A program made the translations under genes and the position numbers. Of a DNA stretch of 30,723 bases, positions 24,047 to 30,723 are shown in pieces. Source of the DNA: an uncultured Porphyromonadaceae bacterium (GTDB lineage Bacteria > Bacteroidota > Bacteroidia > Bacteroidales > Muribaculaceae); assembly GCA_900544305.1 (NCBI GenBank), contig UQUV01000034.1:1-30723 (forward strand). The letters run 5' to 3'. The first letter of the stretch is position 1. Each line of letters starts with the position of its first letter. The notes under the pieces are model-generated. The model was not told the DNA's origin. It was given only the letters and a program-made list of their open reading frames with translations, and ran no database searches.

Positions 24047-26422
24047 CTAATTCCCGCTGCCGACACCGGAACTTTTTTGCAGTCGCGATTCGTCGGCGTT
24101 GTTTTCGATACGTTTGGTCTGGAACATCTTGCCGGAATTGAAATTATAGGTCACCGACAGTACGAAACTGGACGGATTGCGCATTTTGGTTGCATTGCGG
24201 TAGCCGTCGGTGCGTGTGGTAAAATCAAAGCTGGCATTCAGCAGGTTGTTGGCGTTGAACGCCACCGTCCAGCGTCGGTCGTCAAACGTCTTTTTCAGAC
24301 TGGCGTTGAGGAACGACAGCGGTTGCAGTTCCATGTTTCCGAACCGTGTCTTGCTTTGGTACATATAGCTTGCCGTCAGATAGAAGTCGAGCGGCAGGTT
24401 GAAAATGGTGTTGACATTGACCATGACAAGGTTGGAATGTTGTAAGGGTGCTTCGGCTGTCATCCGGTCGGACAGGTACATATACATCAGATTTGTGTTC
24501 AGCGACCACCATTTTGTGAACTGGAAGGGCAGTGTCAGCATGGCTCCGAACGAGTATTGCGTGTCGGCGTTCACCTGCCCCAACAGGGCATTGTCGGGGT
24601 TCTGCGGGTCGGTCATCGCTCCCTGCATGATGGGGTCCTGATTGATGTCGGCCCATACGTTCAGCGAGTAGCGGTAGTTGTAGACACCCGTCAGGCTCAC
24701 ATTGTTGTTATGCGAAGGACGCAGGTAAGGGTTGCCGGTCTGGTAGGTGTAGTCGGAACTTTGTGCGCGCACCGGGTTGAGCGCCCAGAACGACGGTCGC
24801 GTGATGTGGCGTGCGTAGCTCGCTGTCAGCGAGTTGCTTCCCTGTTCGTCCAGACGGTAGGTGACCGATGCGTTGGGGAATAGGTCGAAATAGCTTTGCT
24901 CCACAATCTTTCCGTGGCTGCTGCCGTCGGTGTATTCGCCGCGGAGTCCGGCGGAAACCGAAATGTGGCTGAAGTTGGCGGCTGCCTTTACATAGACGGC
25001 GGCAATGTTTTCGCGGTAGCGTTCGCTGTAGTTGCGTGCCGTTTCGGGCAGCCATGCGTCGGCTTTCTGGTATTCATAGAATGCGTCGGAATTCATTTGG
25101 TTGAACGTGTATTTGGCGCCTGCGCCGATGGTCCATTTCGGGTTGATAATCTTTTCCCAGTCGAGGCTGAGGTTGGCCACGTCGAACAGCGAATTTTCAT
25201 CGCTTCGCGAAATGGAGTCCGACGGCAGATCGCCGACGACGGTGTGGCGCAGATTGTTCATTTTCTGGTTCTCGTCCGCACGTGTGTAGTTGGCTATCAC
25301 CTTCAGCGTTGAACCGACCGTGTCAAGTCGGTGTATGTAGTTGAACGTAGCGTCGATGTTGTCGCTCGTGTTTCGCTGTTGGTAGTTGCCGTTCAGCTTT
25401 TCCAGTTGCGTAAGGCGGTCGAATGTACCGTTGGTGGTCAGCATCACCGGTTTGTAGAAGCGGGAATAGTTCAGCTCCAGTCCGAACGAATTGCGCGGGT
25501 CGGCATCGTAGAAAATGCCGGCAAGGAGGCTTCCTGTGCGGAGCTTTCGGGCGTTCATCAGCGTGGAGGCGTTGTAGCTCATGCCGCTGTCGTAGGTGAT
25601 GTTGTCGAACACGTTGCGTTCGAGTTTCAGCGCATGGCTGTAGTTGCCGTTGAGATTGAACGACCATTTTCCGGCCTGCACGTTTACCGTTGCGCTCGGC
25701 GAAAGAAAGGCTTCGCTTTCACCCATGCTTCCCGACATGGACACGTTGCCCATAACGCCGTCGGCACGGTTCTTTTTCAGCGTGATTTTGATGATGCCGG
25801 CATTGGTGTCGGCACTGTATTCCACGCCCGTTTGCGGAACGATTTCGATGCGGCTCACGTTTTCCGCCTTCAGCGATTGCAAAAAGGCAAGCAGCTGCTC
25901 GTTGCTGAGCTTGATCTCGCGGTCGTTGACATAGATTTTCGTGCCGCTCTTTCCGTTGAGTGAAATCTTTTCGTTGTCTATCCATACGCCCGGAGCCTGC
26001 TGGAGCAGTTCCTTTCCGTCCTGCCCGACAGTCGACGGCATGTCTTCCACGTTCATCACGAAGCGGTCGGCCTCGCGCCGGATGGCGGAAGCTTCCACGT
26101 TCACTTCATTGATAAGTATGCCCGAAGCGGTGAGCGTCAGGTCGATACGGCTGTCGCCTTTCAGCGTAAACGGTTGTTCCGCCGTTTCATAGCCTACGGC
26201 AGAGGCGTGCAGCGTGTAGGAGCCGTTGGGCAAGGTCATCCGATAATGGCCGATGCTGTCGGTGACGGCCCCTCCGCGTTGCACGCTGTCGGCGAGCGCC
26301 ACAACCGTGGCAAACTCCACCGGCTGTCCGTTGTTGTCGGACACTGTTCCCCATAGGGTTTCCGCTTTTCCCGAACCGCCGGCCAGCAACGCCAGCACGG
26401 CGGCAACAATCAAATCCTTCAT
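24047..26422 (-). CDS. TonB-receptor-like outer-membrane beta-barrel protein
   Basis: A 791-residue outer-membrane protein of the same architecture as the one at 8016-10316. It has a signal peptide (about 1-20) and a carboxypeptidase-regulatory-like domain (about 21-98: 'GTVSDNNGQPVEFATVVAL', 'SIGHYRMTLPNG'). A plug domain follows (about 105-215, with 'KIYVNDREIKLSNEQL', 'NVSRIEIVPQTGVEYSADT', 'GIIKITLKK'), then a long beta-barrel. The substrate is unknown. It follows the GntR gene by 69 bases on the same strand. No exact promoter is seen in that gap (a 7/8 -7 box, CACATTTG, lies at 26466-26473), so it may be read from the ABC operon and share the GntR control. Confidence 0.88.
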   Translation of the reverse strand: MKDLIVAAVLALLAGGSGKAETLWGTVSDNNGQPVEFATVVALADSVQRGGAVTDSIGHYRMTLPNGSYTLHASAVGYETAEQPFTLKGDSRIDLTLTASGILINEVNVEASAIRREADRFVMNVEDMPSTVGQDGKELLQQAPGVWIDNEKISLNGKSGTKIYVNDREIKLSNEQLLAFLQSLKAENVSRIEIVPQTGVEYSADTNAGIIKITLKKNRADGVMGNVSMSGSMGESEAFLSPSATVNVQAGKWSFNLNGNYSHALKLERNVFDNITYDSGMSYNASTLMNARKLRTGSLLAGIFYDADPRNSFGLELNYSRFYKPVMLTTNGTFDRLTQLEKLNGNYQQRNTSDNIDATFNYIHRLDTVGSTLKVIANYTRADENQKMNNLRHTVVGDLPSDSISRSDENSLFDVANLSLDWEKIINPKWTIGAGAKYTFNQMNSDAFYEYQKADAWLPETARNYSERYRENIAAVYVKAAANFSHISVSAGLRGEYTDGSSHGKIVEQSYFDLFPNASVTYRLDEQGSNSLTASYARHITRPSFWALNPVRAQSSDYTYQTGNPYLRPSHNNNVSLTGVYNYRYSLNVWADINQDPIMQGAMTDPQNPDNALLGQVNADTQYSFGAMLTLPFQFTKWWSLNTNLMYMYLSDRMTAEAPLQHSNLVMVNVNTIFNLPLDFYLTASYMYQSKTRFGNMELQPLSFLNASLKKTFDDRRWTVAFNANNLLNASFDFTTRTDGYRNATKMRNPSSFVLSVTYNFNSGKMFQTKRIENNADESRLQKSSGVGSGN

Positions 26423-26491
26423 AATTGTGTGTCAGATATAAGTTGAATGTTTAGTTGTATAGACGCAAATGTGCAGGTCTTTGCTACACTT

Positions 26492-26860
26492 TTAGCTGTT
26501 TTTTTCTTTTGTCTTGTTGAAAAGTCGGGTGATTTCTTCCATTGAAATGTCGAGCATGTGGATTTTTCGGAACATTTCCGGCAGTTCTTCGTCGAGAAAC
26601 ACTTTGCGGCGCAGGGACAGAATGGCATTTTTCGCTCCGTTGCTGACAAAGTATCCGATGCCACGGCGGTTGAAGATGATTTCCTGGGTTTGCAGGTAGT
26701 CGTAGGAGCGTACCACCGTATTGGCGTTCACCTCCACGGTTGCCGCATATTCGCGTACCGACGGGATGCGGGCCTCTTCCGGATAGATGTCCTGCAGGAT
26801 CTCGTCCATGATACGGTCGGCTATTTGCAAATATATGGGTTTGCTTTCTTTAAAATTCAT
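26492..26860 (-). CDS. GntR-family repressor, YtrA type
   Basis: A 122-residue regulator: a GntR winged helix (about 8-75: 'PIYLQIADRIMDEIL', 'RIPSVREYAATVEVNANTVVRSYDYL', 'GIGYFV') with a short helical C-terminus of about 45 residues. This is the YtrA subfamily layout, which lacks a ligand-sensing domain of the FadR or HutC type and typically controls ABC exporters. The Met at 26860 begins the conserved fold; the frame is open nine codons further. It is the last gene of the ABC operon, 4 bases after the third membrane protein. It likely represses that operon through the palindrome at 30151-30174. Confidence 0.9.
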   Translation of the reverse strand: MNFKESKPIYLQIADRIMDEILQDIYPEEARIPSVREYAATVEVNANTVVRSYDYLQTQEIIFNRRGIGYFVSNGAKNAILSLRRKVFLDEELPEMFRKIHMLDISMEEITRLFNKTKEKNS

Positions 26861-26864
26861 AATG

Positions 26865-27602
26865 TCAGAACAGTTTGGGTTTAACAATCTGTGTGCGGCA
26901 GAAAATCCAGTAGGAAATCCACCAGTTCAGCAGGCAAAGCAGTCCGAAGAATGTACCGATGATTAGGTAGGCAGGGTCGGATAACGCTGAGGTGTTTATT
27001 GGCAGAATCCGCGCAGACAGCTGTAACAGGTAGATGATCAGCAGGGCTGTCAGGGTTTTCAGAAAAGGGTGTTTCTGCCAGAGACTGCCGCCAATTGCGA
27101 AAAGTGACGACAGCCATATTGCTATTGCAAAGTCTGCGATGTCGGGAGGGGTGCTGATAGCGATTTCTTTCGCAATCAATGGAAACAGGCAAACATGTTT
27201 TCCCTCTTGCACGGTTCCCTTTGTCCAATCGGTTATCCAATGGGCGATTTCCATAGCGGTGACTGCTATGAAATTCAGAAGGAGGAATCCTATCGTGACA
27301 TAGAACAAGCGCCACAGGAATTTCTCAATTTGGCTTGCCGGCAGGGACAGGTATGACGTTCTTCCTTCTTTTTTCTTTAACGGTCTGAAGATGGTGGACG
27401 ATGCAAATAGAAATACGGTTAAGGAGATGAGGGCAATAAGGAACGGCATAGCGGTGATTGTCTTTATCCCGTAGGTAAAATAGCAGAGCATATAGAGTGC
27501 ATAGAGCGCTATGCATTTCAAGAGATTGTCTTTCCAGTTTTCCACCATGTCGCGCCTGGCAACAAGCAGGAAACGATGTATGTTGAATTGTGATTCTTTC
27601 AT
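26865..27602 (-). CDS. ABC operon membrane protein, third paralogue
   Basis: A 245-residue protein with about six hydrophobic helices, presumably part of the membrane unit of the ABC exporter. It shares with the two upstream genes the cytoplasmic motif 'LPASQIEKFLWR', a 'LWQKHPFLKT' segment after a helix, and a C-terminal helix ending 'CRTQIVKPKLF'. Its first 30 residues are almost the same as those of the second paralogue ('MKESQFNIHRFLLVA'). The true start is the ATG at 27602, overlapping the previous stop by 4 bases; the frame extends further upstream only as read-through of that gene. It is shorter by about 35 residues than its neighbours in the loop after helix 4. No named family is recognised. 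Confidence 0.8.
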   Translation of the reverse strand: MKESQFNIHRFLLVARRDMVENWKDNLLKCIALYALYMLCYFTYGIKTITAMPFLIALISLTVFLFASSTIFRPLKKKEGRTSYLSLPASQIEKFLWRLFYVTIGFLLLNFIAVTAMEIAHWITDWTKGTVQEGKHVCLFPLIAKEIAISTPPDIADFAIAIWLSSLFAIGGSLWQKHPFLKTLTALLIIYLLQLSARILPINTSALSDPAYLIIGTFFGLLCLLNWWISYWIFCRTQIVKPKLF

Positions 27603-28450
27603 CGTCTGAACAGTTTTGGGTTGACAATCTGCATGCTGCGGAAAATGCGGTAGGAAATCCACCAGTTCAGCAGCGTGAACGCTCCGATTACACAATCGAC
27701 GATAATGACAAACGGCTTGATTCCGTTGTTGTGGAAAAATTCAGCCAGGAACGGTTTGAGGTCCAACATAACGGGCGAAAAGATTTTCAGTACGATCAGC
27801 ATCAGCATGAACAGGAAAAACAGTGCGCTGACGGTTTTGAGCAGCGGATGCTTCTGCCAAATGCAGCCGCCTACGAGATAGAGCGAGTGCGCCCAAAGCG
27901 ACATCACCAGAAAGGTAGTCACTGAAATAGCGCTGATATCGATGGTTGTTCCGTCAATGCTGGCGTTAATGTTTGTTAGAATGTCGAAAATTTTCGCTAT
28001 CAGACAGGGTGTGAGCAGGTTGGCATAGCCTTCGCCGAGATTGAAAAGCGGAAGCAGCAGATAGTGGGTGATGTCGAGCAGGATGATGGCCGCCAGATTG
28101 ATGGCGAGGAAACCTACGCTGACATAGAGGAAACGCCATGCGAATTTTTCGAAATTCGTGGCCGGTAGGTTGAGGAAACTGATTCGTTTCGCCTTGGATG
28201 ACAATGGCGACAATACGTCGGACGATACGAATATGAACACAATCGAAGTGAACACCAGTATCCATTCCGCCATGTTGGCAATGAAATCCTGAAATTTCAT
28301 GCCGTGTGAATTGATGAAAAGGCTGATCATGATAATGGTGTAGAGGGCATAGTTGCCAATCCCTTTGGTCAGATTGCCTTTCCAGTCTTCCATGATGTCG
28401 CGTTTGGCGACAAGCAGGAAGCGGTGTATGTTGAATTGTGACTCTTTCAT
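27599..28450 (-). CDS. ABC operon membrane protein, second paralogue
   Basis: A 283-residue protein with about six hydrophobic helices. It carries 'LPATNFEKFAWRFLYVSVGFL' style sequence after helix 2, 'GGCIWQKHPLLKT' after helix 4 and a C-terminal 'LLNWWISYRIF'. These blocks recur in the same order in both neighbours. It overlaps the gene before and the gene after by 4 bases each, so all three should be made in fixed proportion. No catalytic motif is seen; the role as membrane subunit of an ABC-2-like exporter is inferred from topology and position. The protein family is not recognised by name. Confidence 0.8.
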   Translation of the reverse strand: MKESQFNIHRFLLVAKRDIMEDWKGNLTKGIGNYALYTIIMISLFINSHGMKFQDFIANMAEWILVFTSIVFIFVSSDVLSPLSSKAKRISFLNLPATNFEKFAWRFLYVSVGFLAINLAAIILLDITHYLLLPLFNLGEGYANLLTPCLIAKIFDILTNINASIDGTTIDISAISVTTFLVMSLWAHSLYLVGGCIWQKHPLLKTVSALFFLFMLMLIVLKIFSPVMLDLKPFLAEFFHNNGIKPFVIIVDCVIGAFTLLNWWISYRIFRSMQIVNPKLFRR

Positions 28451-29283
28451 TGTCTGAAAAATTTAGGAAGTTGGATAAAACTGCGTTCTTTTATCTGCAT
28501 GGTGCAGAACAGGCGGTAAGCGATGAACCAGTTGCATAGCGTGAATAAAGACAGCAGGATTTCTGCGCCGACAACCATCTGTACGATTTCGTTGCTGTCC
28601 TGAATCTCATGGAGCAGCAGGTCGATGGATGTTTCCGCTCCCATGATTGTCAGCAGGAAAATCCCGGTCCAAAGCACGACGACCCATGTGACCGTGGTGC
28701 GTTGTGCCTTTTTCGTCTGCCATAGGCAGCCGCCCATGATGTAGAGCGACTGAAACCATAATAAGGTGAACGGCGTGAGGTTTATCTCCATGGCGTTGTT
28801 GTAGACGGTTACGCTGTGCGTGCACAGCAGGCTGGTGAAAAACTGGTCGAAAACGATGTGCCGGAATTCTTCCGTATTGCTGAACAGCCGGATAATGACA
28901 ATGCGCGACAGGTCGGCAAGCACAATGTTGACACATGCAATGACGACCAGTCCGACGGTAACCGCTAAAAAACGCACTACGAATTTCTCCAGTTGTGTGG
29001 CGGGAAGCATCAGCAGGTTTGTGACGTCGCCTTTCTGTCGGGTAGGGCTTAGAATGCCCGCCCCATATATGCAGAGATAGATGAGAATGAAGATGATAGT
29101 TGCCATATATGCGCCACGGGTGAAAATGTCGAAGTTGTTGGAAGCGGCATTTACGCCTAAATAGGCTGCAAGCAGACCGGCATAGCTCCCGAGCACGAAG
29201 TAGCCGAGACTTTTTCCACGGGTCAGCACTTCGTAGCGTGCCAGTTGCGCAAAGCGTGGGAAGGAAAATATTTCGTTTCTCAT
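28447..29283 (-). CDS. ABC operon membrane protein, first paralogue
   Basis: A 278-residue protein with about six hydrophobic helices (near 24-43, 56-77, 103-125, 168-185, 196-216 and 240-262). It has 'LPATQLEKFVVRFLAV' after helix 2, 'GGCLWQTKKAQRT' after helix 4 and a 'LCNWFIAYRLF' end, matching the two downstream proteins. It is the most divergent of the three and lacks their shared N-terminal leader. It overlaps the ATPase stop by 4 bases. Function inferred as ABC exporter membrane component. Confidence 0.8.
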   Translation of the reverse strand: MRNEIFSFPRFAQLARYEVLTRGKSLGYFVLGSYAGLLAAYLGVNAASNNFDIFTRGAYMATIIFILIYLCIYGAGILSPTRQKGDVTNLLMLPATQLEKFVVRFLAVTVGLVVIACVNIVLADLSRIVIIRLFSNTEEFRHIVFDQFFTSLLCTHSVTVYNNAMEINLTPFTLLWFQSLYIMGGCLWQTKKAQRTTVTWVVVLWTGIFLLTIMGAETSIDLLLHEIQDSNEIVQMVVGAEILLSLFTLCNWFIAYRLFCTMQIKERSFIQLPKFFRQ

Positions 29284-30128
29284 TTCAGTGCATCTTTAAT
29301 TTTGTCGCCTTCTGCGAGCATGGCGTTAAACAGCAATTCCAGATTGATAGGGCTTTCCTCGCCGGTACGGTTGCGGAAAATGGCGCTCTTGCCTTGCAGC
29401 GACGGCTGCACGAACAAGGCATCGTCGGCCTGCTCGTTGAGAGGAAGCTCAGTGAAATACAGCCGTTCGGCAAGAGTGCTGAATGCGGCATCAAGCATCA
29501 GGCGGTTGTTGTCAATCATCAGTACGTGGTCAAGCAAATTTTCCACATCGCGTACCTGATGGGTGGATATGACAATCGTTTTCTCGTCCGTCATGCTGGA
29601 GGCTATCACTTTGCGCATCTGGCTTTTAGAAGGAATGTCGAAGCCGTTGGTCGGTTCATCCATAATCAGCAGCGGTGTGTTGGTGGCAAGTGCAAAGCAC
29701 ATGTATGCCTTTTTCTTTTGTCCCATCGACAGTTCGTTGAGGTGGATGTCGGTGTCCATGTCGAAGTCGGCCAGACAGCGGCGCAGAATTTCATCGCTGA
29801 AGTTGGGGTAGAACGGAGCATTGAGTTTTACAAACTGCTTCAACGGCAGATTGGGAAACGAAAATTCTTCCGGAACGAGGAATGTGTCGCGGAGCGTTTG
29901 CGGCAGACGGAGTTTCACATCAATGCCGTTCATCAGAACCTGCCCGGCTTTCGGACGCAGAAGTCCGCACATCAGATAGAGCAGAGTCGATTTTCCGGTA
30001 CCGTTCTTGCCCAGCAGACCATAGACTGCGCCCCGGTTAAGACTCATGGAAAAGTCCTCAAAAACATTGGCTTTCTTTCGGCCGTAGCTGAAAGTGATGC
30101 CTTTTACGTTGATTAATTTCTCGTTCAT
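29280..30128 (-). CDS. ABC transporter ATPase, YtrB-like
   Basis: A 282-residue ATPase. Walker A is 'GKNGTGKST' (40-48), the signature 'LSMGQKK' (133-139), Walker B 'LLIMDEP' (153-159) and the switch His190 in 'STH'. All catalytic positions are intact, and a C-terminal tail of about 70 residues follows. It is the only ATPase in an operon with three membrane proteins and a YtrA-type repressor. The ATG at 30128 is preferred because the frame's upstream Met lies at 30173, within the operator and before the expected transcription start region. The general resemblance is to bacteriocin/antibiotic-responsive YtrB-type systems; the cargo is unknown. Confidence 0.92.
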   Translation of the reverse strand: MNEKLINVKGITFSYGRKKANVFEDFSMSLNRGAVYGLLGKNGTGKSTLLYLMCGLLRPKAGQVLMNGIDVKLRLPQTLRDTFLVPEEFSFPNLPLKQFVKLNAPFYPNFSDEILRRCLADFDMDTDIHLNELSMGQKKKAYMCFALATNTPLLIMDEPTNGFDIPSKSQMRKVIASSMTDEKTIVISTHQVRDVENLLDHVLMIDNNRLMLDAAFSTLAERLYFTELPLNEQADDALFVQPSLQGKSAIFRNRTGEESPINLELLFNAMLAEGDKIKDALK

Positions 30129-30150
30129 ATCGTAGATTTTTATTTGTCTT

Positions 30151-30174
30151 AGTGTATTAGTTAAATAGTACACT
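30151..30174. promoter_or_regulatory. Likely GntR (YtrA-type) operator
   Basis: A 24-base near palindrome has arms AGTGTA (30151-30156) and TACACT (30169-30174), and 10 of 12 base pairs are symmetric. It starts two bases past the -7 box of the ABC operon promoter, covering the transcription start. A bound dimer would block transcription. Confidence 0.65.
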
Positions 30175-30175
30175 A

Positions 30176-30207
30176 CAAATGTATAATCTGTTTTTCAAAA
30201 TACCAAA
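30176..30207 (-). promoter_or_regulatory. Promoter of the ABC-GntR operon
   Basis: On the minus strand, TTTG (30207-30204), 20 bases, then TACATTTG (30183-30176): an exact match to the Bacteroidota consensus, about 48 bases before the ATPase start codon. Confidence 0.82.
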
Positions 30208-30250
30208 TAATTTCATGAAAAAATTTCTGGAATGAAAAGTGTATAAGCAA

Positions 30251-30284
30251 ACAGGCGACGACAGAAAAATCTGCCATCGCCTGT
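30251..30284 (-). terminator. Stem-loop after the phosphoesterase remnant
   Basis: Arms ACAGGCGA (30251-30258) and TCGCCTGT (30277-30284) lie 22 bases past the stop codon at 30306, with further partial pairing inside. Only a weak T-rich stretch follows on the minus strand, so it is a probable terminator. Confidence 0.6.
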
Positions 30285-30305
30285 CGGTTGTTTGTGGCGA
30301 ATGTT

Positions 30306-30632
30306 TTAAAGCTTTATGGTTTGAGTGAATGTTTCGCCGAAGCGGTTGGTGACTTCGACGGTTATTTCTTTTGCTTTGGGTGAGGGTTTTGCCCGGAAAA
30401 GGTGGCGGGTTTTGTAGCCGCTTCGCTTTCCTTTGTTTTGCTGGATGTATGCCTGGTCTTCGTCTTCAAATTGCTGCATGGCACCTTTCATCACACCGTC
30501 TTCGTACCAGTTGACGAGATAGGCGTTGTCCCAGTCCCAGATGTTGGCGACAACATATTGTTTTTGTGTTTCAAATTCCCCTGGTTTATAAAGGCGGAAC
30601 TGATAGTCCGGGCCTTGTTTGGTGGCTTTGTA
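30306..30632 (-). pseudogene. C-terminal remnant of calcineurin-like phosphoesterase
   Basis: About 108 residues in the minus frame (from 30632 down) read as the C-terminal domain of Bacteroidota calcineurin-like phosphoesterases: 'DYQFRLYKPGEF', 'VVANIWDWD', 'WYEDGVMKGAM', 'YKTRHLFRAKP', 'VEVTNRFGETFTQT'. The metal-binding catalytic domain, which should lie upstream, is absent. The frame meets a stop (30687-30689), and residues between 30633 and 30686 no longer look like the family. The GTG/ATG codons at 30489-30494 lie inside the domain and are not credible starts. It looks like a gene truncated by rearrangement, not expressed as a working enzyme. Confidence 0.7.
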
Positions 30633-30665
30633 CCAATAAGTTACGAAAAGAGTGTAATTTATTGG
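30633..30665. repeat. 12-bp inverted repeat at the break of the phosphoesterase
   Basis: The arms at 30633-30644 (CCAATAAGTTAC) and 30654-30665 (GTAATTTATTGG) match inversely at 11 of 12 positions around a 9-base loop. A further near copy of AATAAGTTACGA (30635-30646) is at 30697-30708 in direct orientation with one change. These lie exactly where the coding similarity stops. Confidence 0.7.
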
Positions 30666-30723
30666 AAATGAGCGTAGGTTAATTGCTCATGATAGTAATA
30701 GGTTACGATTTAGTTAGTTATCT

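Noticed and set aside
27603..27695. Upstream extension of the third membrane protein
   Set aside because: It is an out-of-frame reading of the end of the second membrane gene; the ATG at 27602 gives the same leader as the paralogue and a 4-base overlap.
29238..30116. 292-codon open frame on the plus strand
   Set aside because: It is antisense to the second ABC ATPase, which has intact Walker and signature motifs; the plus-strand product is without motif.
1..30723. CRISPR arrays, rRNA genes, prophage and intact insertion sequences
   Set aside because: No regularly spaced repeats, no rRNA-like sequence, and no transposase, integrase or phage structural motifs were seen on either strand.

Overview
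The window is a chromosomal segment of a member of the order Bacteroidales (Bacteroidota). Four things support this. Promoters fit the Bacteroidota pattern TTTG-N20-TAnnTTTG. The tmRNA tag reads GENNYALAA. There are two TonB-receptor-like outer-membrane barrels with N-terminal carboxypeptidase-regulatory-like domains. Lipoproteins are abundant and some carry BACON or LamG-like domains. The genus cannot be fixed from this sequence alone.

Layout. Bases 1-341 have no gene. Bases 342-6629 (+) hold six exported proteins: an LPP20-like lipoprotein, a DUF5683-like membrane protein, two paralogous LamG-like lipoproteins (one with two BACON-like repeats), a transglutaminase-like protein and an SH3-domain protein. 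This block is clearly more AT-rich than the rest. Then, on the minus strand, come a tRNA-dihydrouridine synthase, tRNA-Thr(TGT), an outer-membrane beta-barrel receptor and a membrane-spanning TPR/LuxR-type regulator. The tmRNA gene (ssrA) and a Gfo/Idh/MocA oxidoreductase follow on the plus strand.

From 20549 down to 13951 (-) lies a tripartite RND efflux operon (adaptor, pump, outer-membrane channel) that continues into an LpxA-type acyltransferase. From 23980 down to 20833 (-) a TraB/GumN protein is followed by a NatAB-like ABC exporter. A second outer-membrane receptor (26422-24047) precedes it. From 30128 down to 26492 (-) a tightly overlapping operon encodes one ABC ATPase, three mutually similar six-helix membrane proteins and a YtrA-type GntR repressor. 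A near-palindromic operator abuts the -7 box of that operon's promoter. At the right edge is the C-terminal remnant of a calcineurin-like phosphoesterase, broken next to a hairpin and short direct repeats.

Most of the window concerns the cell envelope: export of drugs or lipids (RND, two ABC systems), outer-membrane receptors, lipid A-type acylation and surface lipoproteins. The least familiar parts are the left AT-rich cluster, the three-paralogue ABC operon with its distal regulator, and the LpxA gene attached to the efflux operon. All family assignments come from reading motifs by eye; no database search was run.
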